Positions 25,382 through 37,821 are shown, counted from the stretch's first letter. The stretch: DNA of 64,000 nucleotides from Blepharisma stoltei (GCA_914767885.1 CAJZBQ010000021.1:1054001-1118000); one strand, 5' to 3'. The notes: generated by a model not told the origin, from the letters alone. Numbers and translations are program-made.

Positions 25382-25991
25382 GTTTCTATTTGAATAATCA
25401 ATTATTTTTAAATATACTTATTTAGAAATATAACAAAGCTATAAGTTTTATTCTTTAATGAACATATGAGCTAATATTCGAGAAATTTTCATAAATTGCT
25501 AAAATGAGTATAGCATTGATATAGCCAGATCTATAAATATATTAATTTCTATTTCATGAAATTATGATATTTCAAATATTTTCTTTATATTACTTATATG
25601 GCAGTATTATATTATTTAATTTTGTTAATTAAATTAATTGAATCCTGAATAGTTATAATTTAGATAATTTTTTAAATTATATATGGTTAGATTTTTGCTC
25701 TTGCTTAAGAGAAAAGTCATATAAAATTTGTCTTAATTTTTTTATTTTAATTTTTCAAATATATGATTTTTAAATCCTTTTGAACAAGCAAAGGCTTTGT
25801 TTTTGGAAAGTGTAATTATAATTGCGATATATTTATGAATTACATTATAAAAAAAATTCATTGATATTTGCAATTCTTAAAAAATTCCAAATCAAGGAAA
25901 ATTTCTTATATAGGTTTATTCATTTTGACCATTTTCGGATAATCAAAAATTAATATTTCAAAATCTATTCCCATAACTACATCCTAACATC
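25382..25991. other. AT-rich intergenic
   Basis: No coding frame, repeat or inverted ends recognised. Confidence 0.45.
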
Positions 25992-26105
25992 ATGCAGCAG
26001 CTTTTACTTGAAAATATTGTTTTTGCTTTCAATATTTTACTTGAAATATTGATTTTGCTTCCATTATTTTTCTTATCTAGCTCTCTAGAAATCATAATTG
26101 CTTAG
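25992..26105 (+). pseudogene. Relic of receptor amino terminus
   Basis: ATG 25992 begins a hydrophobic leader ending in SSSLEIIIA, the family's signal-peptide/start motif (compare SASLEIIVAY in J). It then stops at TAG after ATTGCT. No further receptor sequence follows, so this is an amino-terminal remnant, possibly cut by an insertion beginning at the TA of GCTTAG. Confidence 0.55.
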
Positions 26106-26229
26106 CTTAGTCCATTTAGCTAGACAATGTCTGCAAATTTTTCGCTTGATTCACATGTTACTGTTGAATTTAATGGCTATAACAACCTTATCATTTTTAT
26201 GTGCTTTACTATCTTTATCAATATCCCTA

Positions 26230-26566
26230 CAAAGTAAAGAAAATCATTTATTCGCAACTTCATCATTTTTAGATGTCTCAGATACTGAAGCAGACTTAGA
26301 ATAATTACAAAATGCAACAGATTCTCAAACTATTATCACAGAAGACGGTGTGGATGAAGCAATTCCTGTGTTTCATCAAGCCAACCATATGATAAACAAC
26401 AAGGGGATATGACTGATAATGATGCCGAAGATATACAAGTCTGGCCTTAATAACCCCGACTGAAGATGCTGAAGGATTGACTTGGCAAGATATTGAAAGG
26501 ACTGATGATATTGATGAAGCTGTAGAAGGATCTGATAACCCTGGTGCAGGAGCTTGGGTATAAAGG
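26230..26566 (+). pseudogene. Decayed acidic coding relic
   Basis: Acidic coding-like pieces in shifting frames (TDNDAEDIQVW, TEDAEG, DIERTDDIDEAVEGSDNP) end at a TAA near 26561. Several frame changes occur within 330 bp. The family is not recognised; low-complexity acidic text makes this uncertain. Confidence 0.3.
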
Positions 26567-26941
26567 CAAAATAAATCATGTTTTGGAAATAAAGTTTGGT
26601 AAAATTTAGCTTAAAAATAAGAAGTTTGGTAAAATTTAGCTTTAAAATAGCTAATTTTAAAATAATATATGCTCATTCAGGCAGCTTATACAATATCAGT
26701 GAAGAGTTATCAATAATACTTCCGATCCCTCTAAATATCAAGCATCTTTGGATTATGAATGCCTTATAATTTTTGAATTTCTTATACTTATTAGAATTTT
26801 CTTTCTGGAGCAGCTTCCTTAAAAATACATATACAAGCTATCTCTCTTAAATTTAATTTGCCTAATAATAATTTTTAGTTTTTTTTAAAACTGCTTAAAG
26901 ACTCTCTAATCTTAAAATTGTTTATATTTTTTTATTCGAAA

Positions 26942-29900
26942 ATGCTAGCTCTTTTCTGTTACTCATTTAGGAACTTTCCTATATTATTTGCGCTCTTTCA
27001 ATTATCAACTGCGCTAGAAGTAATCGTGACTTATCAAGAATTTCGTATAATCATTTTAAGTTTTTGCTTCCATGCTCCATCATTCATAGAAGATCTATGG
27101 AAACTTTGATTATAGGCCACAAATAATATACAAAAGCACAGTAAATATTCTGGAAGGTTATAGTTCATATGAATGGAGCCAAGAGTCTGTTTCAGAAATC
27201 AGTCACTTGCATGAAACTGTAATCGACTGACACCTGTGCAATGTTTCAAGGATTTCTCTGTGTATAGATGAATTTCCAGATTCATTGATAATCCTTGATT
27301 TGTCAACCGACCTTGATACTCAGTATTATGTCGCTCAAATTTGCAAAAATAATTTTTTAATTCATTTGGCTCTCCAAGAAAAATTTGTATATAAGAATGA
27401 TTGGACTTTTTCGGTTTTGCCATCAAAGAGCAAACAAATAGAAGCGTTTTTGGCTGTTTTAAGCTATTTTGAGTGGAAAGAAGGAATTCTGTTTTTAAAC
27501 AAAGAAAACTACGAAGAAAAAAAAGAAATTCTATATATTTTTAGGTGTTTTGCAATAAAATCGATATGCAATTTTTTTTTAATCTTGTAAGAATTGTTTT
27601 TTAACGATCAAAATGATTTTGGTCTTTATATTGGATATAAAAAATATAAATAAAGTATAGAATTTTCTTCGAAATTTAATATTTTAGACTCTGAAGAAAG
27701 CACAAGTTATTATGAACTAGTGCACAAACTTGCCTTTCGCTTAGGAGCAACACTTTATTACATTTTTACTGATTCGAAAGAGTCTTTAGAAATCCAAAAC
27801 TTACTAAAAAATATGAAACTTTTAACAGTAGGAAATGGTATTATTTTAAACCAAAAAAGCGGATATGACTGCATTATAACCCAGTAACCTGCTTAGATGA
27901 TCCTGGGCTGTAAGAATGTAGCGCAACTCCCCAAGTTAGTTCTTCAGGCCATGCTAGTGAGCCAACTTGGGGAATTGACAAATGCCTAGCATCAGACTTA
28001 TTTGTCAACTCCCCTAGTTGGTTCGTCAGCTTGAGCTGGAGAACCAACTCAGGGAGTTGCGCAGCATTCTCCCCAGCCTAGGACCATCTAAGCGGGTTTC
28101 TGCGCATTATTGATGGAGCTTTAATAATTACTGACTTTGGGCAGGAGTTGGTGACCTCTTCAATAAAATACTATAAAAACTCGATATCAAATATATTTTC
28201 TTATATTTTAAATCTACCTCTAGAAGAAACTGCACAAGATACTATTTCTGTACTTAAACTAAACCTGAAAAATTATCACCAAAACGCCAATTTTTCCTTA
28301 TTCCTCACCTTAATTATACTTTATATATTTCTTAAAAAAAATATATATCATCATTATTACTAATTATTATTTTTTAAATAAAAAATTTTTTTTTTCTAAT
28401 GATGGGTGGAAGATTAGTTAACATTCAGAATAGAGAAAGGGTAATTGTTGGATCCATTATAAATAATAGCATTACTCTGTCAAAAGATTTAATATTTCCA
28501 GGCAGTTCAAAAAGCAATCCAAAATCAACCAAAAAAATTCTAAATTTAAGCATAAATGCAGGACCTACTAATCCAAATGCAGCACCTGTTACAACTGGCG
28601 TAATAGGATCTTGTTGCATGCCATCTGATTGGAAATCTCATTGGAATTTTTGGTCTATCTTTTTGTTTGTGAACCTTTTACATATTTTGAACGATTTTCC
28701 TATGCAAATTTCTCACAAGGAAAAAGTTCATGAAAAAAATGTTCTGAGCGAATAACTTCAAAGGATCTAGAGGTGCATTTGTAATTAAAGACAAAATTAA
28801 CGAAGGAAGCAGTGAGCTTTTATCAAACTTTCAGCTAGAATTTTTCAACTATAACTGTGGTGCAACTATATTAAACCCCCAAAATTTACCGATAAATTTT
28901 CACTTATTTTCCTTACTGGCAATGTCAATAAAAAACTCATATTTTTAATTATACATTTTCTTACAGCTGCTTCCAAAAAGATATGGATAAATTTGGGGTC
29001 GCTCATGTATCATCGCATGGCTCACCAGTTGCTATTGGAGCTCTACAGATATTCAAGCAGCTAAATCTAACCTTTCCAGTTATTGGGACAACTAATAGTG
29101 ATTTCATATTGAACTCTACTGCAAAATACCCTATGTTTACTCGTGTTGGATTTTCTACTTCTTATGTCTCAATATTGACTGCGGTTTTGCTTCGAGCCAT
29201 GGGATGAAAAAAAGCTGCACTTTTAAGCCATGATGACATTAACTTAACTTATTGAGAAGTTCGCCGTAATTCCCACCTAAGGGCCTGCCTCCACCCGTAA
29301 TGCTTCACTCGGCTGCTCACCACCACCATCTCGCGGCCTTCAAAGTGTTGCTCCTTCTGGACGAGGATGTGCACTCGCTACCCGAAATTGGATGAGTTGC
29401 GCCACCATGCATTACATCAACAGAGTTGTCCTTTCCGAAAATTTGAAAAACAAATTTCCTGATCGAACTGTCGGCCAAAATGGTAATCCAAAGCCAGGGA
29501 CATAACGCTCAGTTTCACGCTAGGAAGTTACCCGATTGACCAAGTGGGTGTCCTTGGTATAGCTGAGCCTCCCCTTTCCAACCTTGGAAACCATTTCCCC
29601 TGAGGTAAAAACCCTGACATCAGAATGAGCTACGGTCAACCAAATTTAACGTGCTCCACTGTACCAAGGAAAAACCTAGCCGGATACACACATCGAGCCC
29701 CAAATTCCTTCCACAAGGTCCCCGACATATTGGGCTACAGGTGTTGAGAAAAAGGGATGGTTCGCCATCGCCATTTTAATGTATATACACTTTTAAGCCA
29801 TAATGACAGTTGGGGATCTCAAAGAATTTATTACTTACCCCCCATTTAAATTGGAGCAAATCATCGGTAAATTTGCGTTTTTTTGGCACTTTAACCCCTT

Positions 29901-32344
29901 TAAATTAGAACAATTATTTTAATAGGAAAATTTTATCGATCAAAATCCTAATTTTTATAATATTTGTTTCGACATAATTTAACCCCCTTAAAATTGGAAC
30001 AGAATTTTTTGTTCCAATTAAACAAAGGAGTTAAGTATGGGGGCAAGATTAACCCACCTCGAAATAATAAACCCAGAAAATACCTGAACTATACCGCCTA
30101 ATCTTGACAGAGAAGGCTTAAAAAATTACACTCATATAATTCAAGGGATTATTAATAGCCAAGCCAGGCTATTAATTTATTCTATTCAATATCCAATGAG
30201 TAATTATGTACTAGAAATGTTCTATGATTTAGGCTTAAGAAAAGGCGATTTGGTTATGTTTTCAGTTTTGCCAGACACTTTGATAAGTATAGGAAACAAT
30301 GATACATATAGGCATAAAAGGGTTGAAATTGGAATCCCTATGATCGATTTGCAATTGCAAAATTGAGTAGGTGAGGTTGGGAGAGATGTGAAAAATAGGA
30401 TAATTTCTACTTATAAAGAGCCTCCGAATGGCTATTCGTGTAATTATGCAGATGGAGCTTATCTGATTGCTTATGCCTTAGATTATATGATAAATAGAGG
30501 GCAAGACTATAATGATCCTTTTAAGTTAGAAGCTACTATAAGTTAAAGTTAAAAGTTCTACACACAGCCATAAGCAGTGACTCCTACTAGCCGGACTACC
30601 TTGACTATAGGCGAGATGGCCTACGCTTGGTACATATGTACCTGTACCTTAGGTAAGACCCAACCAAAATTCCACCCTCTTGATTTTTCTAGCGAAACTC
30701 ACATAAGCTAGAGCCACCCACTGTTGGTTGACCGGATAATTCCGATAGACTTAAACTATGTGAGAGGCAAAACCTTCTAGCCCATCTGACAGGACAAGAA
30801 AATCTTCGGGGAGAAGCAAAACTTCCCCTACTCCAGGAAACGCCTAGGCCATATTTTCAGATTCATTACAGGAAGTGCGCCTCGAGACCAATTTTCATAA
30901 AGGTGACCATTTTATTTCTTAAGCTACTATAAGGAATCAACAATTTTATGGATGCACTGGAAGAGTCTCAATAGAAAAAGGGAGCAATGACCGTGCAACT
31001 GATGCACTTGATATAGGAGTAAATAAGCTAAATCCTGATGGAACTTTATCAATTCAATTAATTGGAAGCTACAAACCTTATAGCACACAAGTTCTAAAAT
31101 ACACGACACCGATGATTTATGCTGGTGGCACTACCATAAAGCCTAATGATTTAAGAGATGAAAATAGTAAATGTCCATTCTCTACCAGACTAGTAAAAAC
31201 TTTTGTAAAAGGTCGAGAGCTTCTTTTTGGGATTTGCTTTGGCATAGTTTTAATCACAATTGTTATAACAGTTTTTATATGGAAAACATGGTGAAATATT
31301 CCAATAGAGATGCTTAACAAAAAGGAAGAAATTAGTATGCAAGACATGGTTGTAGGGATAACCATTGCTGTTGAGTTTTTCCAGTATGCTGCAATGGGAC
31401 CTGATTTTTCACTTATAAGCTCTACTTTATCGAAAGTGAGTGATGCTTTTTCTTTAAATTTAGATGATTTATTAGAGCTGAAAAATGGAGTTTTTTGGAT
31501 TGTAGTAAATATTGTGTTTGGAGGAATTGGGTTATGGATAGTCCTTTGCTTAGTCGTTTTATTAAGACTTGATGAAAAACAGTTTTGTCCTACAATATTC
31601 CAGAACTTGTCAATACTTGCAGACTATTTAATGCCGATTTTAGGAAATTTGTGCTTTATTCCTTTTGTCTCAATTTGTTTAGATATTTTTATATGCGATC
31701 AGTCAATTGGCAATAATTTTACTGACAGCTTTTTATCCAAGGACTGCTATTATTTTTGCTGGAAAGATGAGCATTTAGTATATTCAATAATATCTTTTAT
31801 TGCTCTGATATTATATGAACCTTTAGCTGTATTTTGCAGGCCACTCTGGCAAGAATTGCAACCAATGCTCCATGTAAAAGCAGTTCCACTGTTTTTGATG
31901 GTTAAAACAATCGTGCAAGTGATTTTAATCGTGATAAATAAAACAGTGAAAAGGTCTGAAGAGATTGCTCATGGGATTCTATTTATTGCAGTCATGATTT
32001 TTTATATTTTATTTATTTTTAAATTCAAGCCTTATAACTATCAAAGATTTAGCTGGTGGCAAGGACTCTCATTAATTGGAGTCTGCTGGCTAGCTATTTT
32101 ATCAACAATTGGGTTGATTGCTAATGAAGGCTATATTCCCCTATTGACTATTTTAATAATAGGATGGCTCATTATAGCAATAATTGGTCTTTATGTTCAG
32201 AAAAAAAGATATCCAAGCTTGCTATTTAGAAAAAAAGGAAAAGATACCTCAACATTGTTTAAATTTGCTTTTACTCTTGGCAAGCATTCAAAACTGAATT
32301 TAACTAAAATATCTCCAAATGAAGGCAAAAAACTTAGTTATTAA
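26942..32344 (+). CDS. Receptor G: family member carrying nine insertions
   Basis: ATG 26942 to TAA 32342-32344. Removing six TA-bounded IESs, one insertion with 7-bp repeats and two retroposons (1977 nt in all) leaves 3426 nt, or 1141 residues plus stop. Every junction restores family text, such as QEFRSSYEW, KEILEFSSKFN, GYDCIIDGALIIT, FSLVNIQ, GVIGSRGAFV, GATIFNYTF, ALLSHNDSWGSQ, YYLSMGARLTHLE and ATIRNQQFYGCTG. The C-terminal 344 residues are uninterrupted from 31310: nine hydrophobic segments, DQSIGNNFTDSFLSKDC, CRPLWQELQPMLHVKA and a Lys-rich tail. It is a putative chemoreceptor close to E. It is intact only if all insertions, including the non-TA ones, are removed. Confidence 0.8.
27048..27162. 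mobile_element. IES G1, 115 bp, TATA-class
   Basis: Left CGTATAATC, right GGTTATAGTT. The precise join gives QEFRSSYEWSQES. Confidence 0.85.
27534..27659. mobile_element. IES G2, 126 bp, TATA-class
   Basis: Left CTATATATTTT, right AAGTATAGAA. Excision restores KEILEFSSKFNIL. Confidence 0.85.
27877..28109. mobile_element. MITE/IES G3, 233 bp, long inverted ends
   Basis: The imperfect inverted ends of about 33 bp (ACCTGCTTAGATGATCCTGG and its reverse at 28067-28100) enclose inner palindromes based on CAACTCCCCAAGTT. It is flanked by TA (27875-27876, 28108-28109). Excision restores GYDCIIDGALIITDFG. Its length equals the MITE in receptor I. Confidence 0.85.
28301..28416. mobile_element. IES G4, 116 bp
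   Basis: TA-bounded between TCCTTA and GTTAACATTCAG. Ends TATTCCTCACC and the reverse complement TAATCTTCCACCC are partly inverted. Restores NFSLVNIQNRER. Confidence 0.85.
28612..28768. mobile_element. Insertion G5 with 7-bp direct repeat
   Basis: It is flanked by AGGATCT (28605-28611 and 28762-28768). Removal of 157 nt restores GVIGSRGAFVIKDK. No TA pair near the ends gives an in-frame join. The left part (TG-TTGCATGCCATCTGATTGG, then ATTTTTGGTC) resembles the insertion at 35830. Confidence 0.7.
28869..28941. mobile_element. IES G6, 73 bp
   Basis: TA at 28867-28868 and 28940-28941; left TATATTAAACC, right ACTCATA. Excision gives GATIFNYTFSYSC, which aligns with GATVFNSTFAMNC of E. Confidence 0.8.
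29239..29787 (-). mobile_element. GC-rich retroposon G7
   Basis: 549 bp between 21-bp direct repeats (29218-29238 and 29788-29808, one mismatch) containing CACTTTTAAGCCA. Reverse orientation: right edge CGCCATTTTAATG, left edge TTAACTTAACTTA. It shares CTAGCGTGAAAC-like and T-loop hairpin blocks with the copy in receptor I. Confidence 0.85.
29838..30033. mobile_element. IES G8, 196 bp, CTCC-class
   Basis: TACCCCCCATTTAAATTGG at the left pairs with the reverse complement TAACTCCTTTGTTTAATTGG at the right; both continue into AACAAA or AGCAAA. Excision restores RIYYLSMGARLTHLEIINPENTW. Confidence 0.85.
30543..30920 (-). mobile_element. GC-rich retroposon G9
   Basis: 378 bp between AAGCTACTATAAG repeats (30530-30542, 30921-30933). 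Right edge GACCATTTTATTT, left tail TTAAAGTTAAAAG: reverse orientation. Removal restores KLEATIRNQQFYGCTG. Confidence 0.85.
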
Positions 32345-32690
32345 AACCAGTTTGTAATTGGGAAAGCCATTTTAATACAGAGTTTTACTAATTAAAAATC
32401 TTAAAAAAAAATATTATATAAAATAATAACTTAAATCAATATATAAATATCGGTCTCGAGGTCAGAATCATTATAAAATTGACAATTTAAAATATAATAA
32501 CTTAAAGCTTTTACATTTGAATTAAATAAGTTGATTATAGAATTATTATGTTATTTCAAAAGTAGATTAAATTTATATATTTTATGCTAATAAAAATTTT
32601 TAGTTTTAATATTTAATCAAATTCGAAAATTATTATAAATATCCAAATTAAAACAAATATTTTATTAATATAATTGACTTTTTGAGATTA
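32345..32690. other. Convergent spacer between receptors G and H
   Basis: 346 bp, very AT-rich, between two convergent stop codons. It presumably contains both polyadenylation regions; no specific motif is recognised. Confidence 0.5.
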
Positions 32691-35600
32691 TTAATATTTT
32701 ACTCTCAGCTTTCGTTCTGATGATCCACTTGAAGGAGCAATTTTAGCCAGTGCTTTATGTGACTGCTTTCCAAATGTGAAAGCGAATCTAAATAAGCTTG
32801 AAGTATCATGAGCTTTTTTTCTAAATAATAAACTTGGATATTTTTTCCTTTGGATATAAAGGCCATAAAATATTATTGCCAGCCAGCCCAAAAATAAAAA
32901 GACAGTTAATATCAAAGAATTACCTTTTGTACCCAATACTACTATGGACAATAATGCTAGCCACACAACTCCAATTAAGCTTAAATTTTGTCATAAATTA
33001 AATCTTGAATAGTTGTAAGGCTTGAATTTGAAAAGAAAAACAATGTAAATGATCATTACTAAAATAAATAAAATTCCATGAGTAATATCTTGAGTTCTTT
33101 TCACTGTTTTATTCATAACGATTAAAATAATTTGAATAATTGTTTTTATCATTAAGAAATGAGGAGCAGCTTTTACATGCAGCATGGGCTGCAATTCTTG
33201 CCAAAGAGGTCTACAAAAAACTGCAAGGGGTGCATAACAAAGTAAGGCAAAAATAGATAAAATTGCGTATACTAGATGCTCATCTTTCCAGCAGAAATAA
33301 TAGCAGTCATATGATAGAAAACTGTCTGTGAAATTTTCTCCTATTGAATGATCACAAACAAATATATCAAGACAAATTGAAATAAAAGGAATAAAACATA
33401 AATTTCCTAAAATGGGCATCAAAAAATCAGAAAGCCAATTTATAGCCCAAAAAATTCAAAATTTCGAGTATTTTTCATCTAAGCGGAAAATAGTTACAAT
33501 GCACATAGATATCCATGCCAAAATTAACCCATAGACAGCATCAACGATAATCCAAAACACTCCATTTTTGAGTTTTATAATATTTGTCAATTCTAAAATT
33601 AGAATATTGCTGAAGTTACCTAAAGTTAAGCTTAATTCTGAGATGTTAGGCCCCATTGAGGCAAATTGGAAAAACTCTATTCCAATCGTAGCACCAACAA
33701 TTGCGTCCTCAAAAGAAATTTCTTTTTTTTCAATAAGTTCTTCGACTGGGATATTCCATCATCTTTTTCATATAATAAAAGTAATCACCATAGATATTAA
33801 AGCAACAGTAAAGCAAATGCAAAAAACAAGAATTTTTCCATTGGTAAAAGATTTTATCTCTTTATCAGGAAAAGGACATTCGCTATCTTGATTTCTTAAA
33901 TCTGCTGGCTTGATTGCAGTTCCATCAGGATAAATAAGTGGATTAATAATATGTAAAATCTTAGTACTGACAGGCTTAACTTCTCCTACAAGATATTTTA
34001 CAACACTTCCATTTACATCAATTTTGTTTGCAATTACATCCAATGTTGAAAAAAACCTATCATTATTATCTTTTTCTAATTCCACACTTCCAGAACAGCC
34101 CACAAATTGTGTAATTCTTATAACTTTTTCAAGCTTATAAGGATTTGTATAATCCTGTCCTCGGTTTATCATGAAATCCAGAGCATGGCCTATTAAATAA
34201 ATTATGTCAAAATAATGACATGCATATGAGCTTGGGGCTGTATTATACAAGTTGCCTGATGATGGCGCTCAATGCGTCATCATCGGCCAACACCAGAAAA
34301 GGGCTCCACACGGTAAATGGGTTCCACGTGTGGAGCCCTTTTCTGGTTTTGCTCGATGATGGTACATTGAGCACTATCATCAGGTATTTATTATACTATA
34401 TTTTTGCCGCATTTGTGAATAAAGACTTTGGCCAAAGTTTCCAACTCACTGTTCACCTAGAAATGTCATCATAGGGACTCCTATTTCTAGTCTTTTATAT
34501 AAAAAATCATCATTGGTCAAAATATTAGCTAAAGTGTCTGGGACAGCAGTAAATATAAATATATCACCTTTTCTCAGACCTAAATCATAAAAAACCTCTA
34601 ATACGTATAGAACTAATGGGATTTGTATGATAAAAATCACAAGCCTTGCTTGAGAATCGATTACCCCTTGAATTATTTTTGTATAGTTTTTAATTCCAGG
34701 TCTATCAAGTCCTGCAGGAATCGCTCTTGAGTCTTCTGGGTTAACTAGGTTTATATCATGGGAGCTTGTACCTACCTTGAAATAGTAATAGCCACTCCGA
34801 CCCCAGGTATCGTTTTGGTATAAAATAGCTGCTTTTTGCCACCCTAGAGATCTGAATAAAACAGCAATTAAAGGGTATGTAAATGAAGCTGAAGGCCAAA
34901 CCCTTTGATACCATGGGAATAATGCAGTTGAATTAAAAAATAAAATTAAGTTATTTATAGCGGGTCTCTAGTAATGATTTCAACCTTCAGACTCAAGGTG
35001 ACGTTAAGCACCGGAGTCACACTGCCAAAAATGGCCAGAATCAGCAGTCTCTCTCAGGGAGACACCGACAATGCACGGGTATAACCCTGCGGAATTGGAC
35101 CCCCTTAATATTGGTAGCACTCAGAGTAAGGAGGAAGCGCCCAATGTCTCCTTCTAGACTATCTTACCTTCTTCAGGCCTTTACTTTGCGCTTTCGGTCT
35201 GTCATCTTGGAACTAGAAAGCCTCCCATGGTGTTCTGATCAGGCAAAACTTGCTTTGCACTTCTAGAAGAACTGAATGCACTTCCCTAGGGCTGGTATCT
35301 ACTTGTTCTGTCTATCTTTTAAAAGGTGATTTAAAAGAAGAATCAGAATTAATTCCTATCATTGGAATAGTCCAATTCAAAGAGCTGAATAACTTTAAAA
35401 CTCCAAGAGCCATGGCTGATGCATAAGAAACAACATGGGCTAGTCCTAACTCATCGAAATCTTTTTTAAAACAATTCTCAGCAAAAGCCGCATTATAAAC
35501 AGTAACACCACAGTCATAGGTTAACATTTCAAGCTGGAAATTGCTTAAAATTCCAGAGATATCTGAATTTATGTAATCTACAGCTAAATAAGACCCTCTG

Positions 35601-37050
35601 GAAGCTATAGCCCCAACTGTTGATGGGGAAGAATTTGGATTTGTAGTCCCAGCTTCAATGCTAAGTCTTAAAACTTTTTTATCTGATTTTGGAATAGATT
35701 TAAAATTTCCAGGAAAAATTGCACTGCTGTTTAAGGCAAATTGCCCATTTTCAATTGATCCTATAACTACTCTTTTACTATTCTGTATATTGATAAGGAA
35801 AAAATTAGTTTGACTATAATGGGATGGCCTAAATTATGAGTCATTAGATAAGAACTGTTTTTTTGTATCGGACTTTTGGTTGTACATTTTTTCTCCATTT
35901 CCTTGGCAAAAACCATTAATATTTATTATGAGGAAAAAAAGATTCGACCAAAAATACCTGAGGAAATGCCACATATCAAAATGTTTCAATCAAATGAAAT
36001 GGAGCAGATGGCCAATTGGATCTTAACGTGTTAATTGCTTCAATAGAATTTTCTGATTTTCCAAGTTCACTAGCTCCCTATATCTATAAAGAAATTGTAA
36101 AAATAAAAAAGTAAAATTTCAATTTAATTTTATGAAAAATAAATTCAAAAATTAATCTATTTAGTGTACGAGCAGTTTAAATAGCATTTTAAACGTGCTT
36201 TCTTGATTAAACCTATTCAAAAAAAATTATTATAAAAGTAATTTACCGATATTTTGGACCAATTTAAAGCCGAAATAGTAAGCATATTTAAAATTGAAGA
36301 TTTTAAGTATAATTCTTCAGAGACAGCATTTTCCGAACCCATATCAGTGATAATTAATGCTCCTTCTGTCGTGCAATTGTACCCACTTTGTTGATTTAAA
36401 ATAATTCCATTCCCACTTGATAATAAATTTGCCTCTGTTATATAATTTTGTATGGAGATGGACTGATAAGGCTCAGTAAAAATATAATAAAGAGTTGATC
36501 CTAGCGCGGGGACAACTCTCATTACTAAATCTTCAATATCAGTTTTTGATTTTATTGTCAAAATTTCAAATTCTGTCGAAAAATCTAAAAATATGTCTTT
36601 ATTAAGCCCATTTGTGAAAATTGCTCCTTTATCTCAGCTATAATGTTCTAAAACTCTAAAAAATGCATTTAATCTTTGATTTTTTGAAGAAATTACAGAA
36701 TAAGTTCAATCATCATAATATTTAAAATCTTCTTGGACAATTAGGTGAACTTTTTTAAATTCTTTGCATATCTGGGATATTGAAAGCTGAGAAGTTATTT
36801 CTTGAGAAAGATCTAACAATATATATGAATTGGGATAAAACTCAATGCATTCATAAGCTAACATAAAAGGGCAAATGTGCCAGTCAATTTGAACACTGGA
36901 ATTTTGAAGAAAATTGATTAGAATTGTTTCATCCCAGGAGGTGGATTTGCTGATTCTGTCACGTTGAATGATGATAACTTCAGTTGAAATTGATTGACTA
37001 GCAATTCAGGCAAAAATCACAACTCTTATTCAAAAACTCTGAAGTCGCAT
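32691..37050 (-). CDS. Receptor H: family member with four insertions
   Basis: On the minus strand, ATG 37048-37050 to stop 32691-32693. Removing IESs 36073-36280 and 34248-34400, the 7-bp-repeat insertion 35830-36006 (184 nt with one repeat) and the insert at 34941-35326 (398 nt with one repeat) leaves 3417 nt, or 1138 residues plus stop. Junctions restore MLSELGKSENSIEAI, NWPSHYSQTNFFLINIQ and QKYNTAPSSYACHYFD. Landmarks: DWHICPF, NQQSGYNCTTEG, EAGTTNPNSSPSTVG, TNDDFLYKRLEIGVP, ALDFMINRGQDYTNPYKL, CPFPDKEIK and CRPLWQELQPMLHVKA. It groups with I and L by DWHICP and DDWTYSVISSKN. It is a putative surface receptor, intact if all four inserts are eliminated. Confidence 0.8.
34248..34400. mobile_element. 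Palindromic MITE/IES H4, 153 bp
   Basis: TATA at both flanks. The arms CCTGATGATGGCGCTCAATG and reverse enclose an inner hairpin (CCAGAAAAGGGCTCCACACG ... CGTGTGGAGCCCTTTTCTGG). It is related in plan to the MITEs at 14711 and 41675. Excision restores QKYNTAPSS. Confidence 0.85.
34941..35326. mobile_element. GC-rich insert H3 (probable retroposon)
   Basis: 386 bp between imperfect repeats TGAATTAAAAAA (34929) and TGATTTAAAAGA (35327). It interrupts the SSF-STALFPWYQRVW region. Removing one repeat plus insert (398 nt) restores the frame arithmetic of receptor H. Orientation is unclear. Confidence 0.65.
35830..36006. mobile_element. Insertion H2 with 7-bp direct repeat
   Basis: It is flanked by GATGGCC (35823-35829, 36007-36013) and is not TA-bounded. 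Removal joins NWPS to HYSQTNFFLINIQ, as in receptor I (KSHYSQNKFSVINIQ). In gene orientation it begins TGCTCCATTTCATTTGATTG and contains GGTATTTTTGGTC, similar to G5. Confidence 0.7.
36073..36280. mobile_element. IES H1, 208 bp, CTCC-class relative
   Basis: TA at 36071-36072 and 36279-36280. In gene orientation the left end has CTTTAAATTGG then TCCAAAATATCGGTAAAT, matching the left end of IES G8. Excision gives MLSELGKSENSIEAI. Confidence 0.8.
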
Positions 37051-37821
37051 TTTTAGATAATTTTTTTTAAATTATTCAAAGCAAGTTTATTTTATATAAA
37101 AATCTGCTAAGCTTAGTTACAATAAAATAAAATGGTTTCTTTCATATAAGGTTCTTATAGCGAATTTTATCAACTCAGCCTTTCGAACTTGCATATAACA
37201 TTCTTATAGCGAATTTTCTAATTTTTCATGAATTTTATCAATTCAGCCTTTCAAACTTGACTTCTCTAATTGCTTGGTAAAAAAGTATTCAATGAGGGCA
37301 TTTGATAAATCACCAATAGGTATCTCAGCCTGAACTCTATACTCTTGTGCGGTTGGTACTGTAAGCTAAATACTTACAGTTAATATTATGAGTGTTAGTT
37401 CAGAAATAATAAAATTTGGAAACTCTGTTTTCGATTCTAAATCTTATATAGCAAAATCTTGAACTGAAGGTACTTTGAAATATTATTATAAAGAAGATAA
37501 CAGCTGCAATTTATTCTCCATAGATGCTCCAATGGGTAATTTTTATTAAATATCTGATAATAATTGATAAGATTATTTAGCTATTATTAAGATTCTAAGC
37601 TAGAACTAAGCAGCGATTTTTTTTAGTCCTTTTGCAAGTTGATACTTCTAGTCTTAATAGAGATTTGCATCCAGATTAGCTTTATCTTATTTTTCTAAAT
37701 GCTATTATTAACCTAAAAAAAAAACCTTACATTTCTCTTAAAAAAACTTTAATTTTTCTATTTAAATTCATATTTTGTATAGGTCATTATTTATCCAGCA
37801 GGAAGAAATAAATTTTTGATA
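37051..37821. repeat. Divergent spacer with direct repeats
   Basis: Between the divergent starts of H and I. TTCTTATAGCGAATTTT occurs at 37152 and 37201. GAATTTTATCAA then TCAGCCTTTC occurs at 37162 and 37230. A short open frame (37388-37549) also lies here. The spacer must hold two promoters; whether the repeats are regulatory is unknown. Confidence 0.55.
37388..37549 (+). CDS. Small open frame, 53 aa, unknown
   Basis: ATG 37388 to TAA 37547-37549 with one in-frame TGA as Trp (IAKSWTEGTLKYYY). The composition looks coding (SVSSEIIKFGNSVFDSKSY) and has no membrane segment. It may be a real small gene or the first exon/segment of a broken one. The family is not recognised. Confidence 0.35.

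Noticed and set aside
28605-28768. Insertion G5 as a TA-bounded IES
   Set aside because: All nearby TA pairs leave the frame off by a non-multiple of three; only the 7-bp repeat join works.
37152-37259. Repeats as a CRISPR-like array
   Set aside because: Only two imperfect units, in a eukaryotic spacer.
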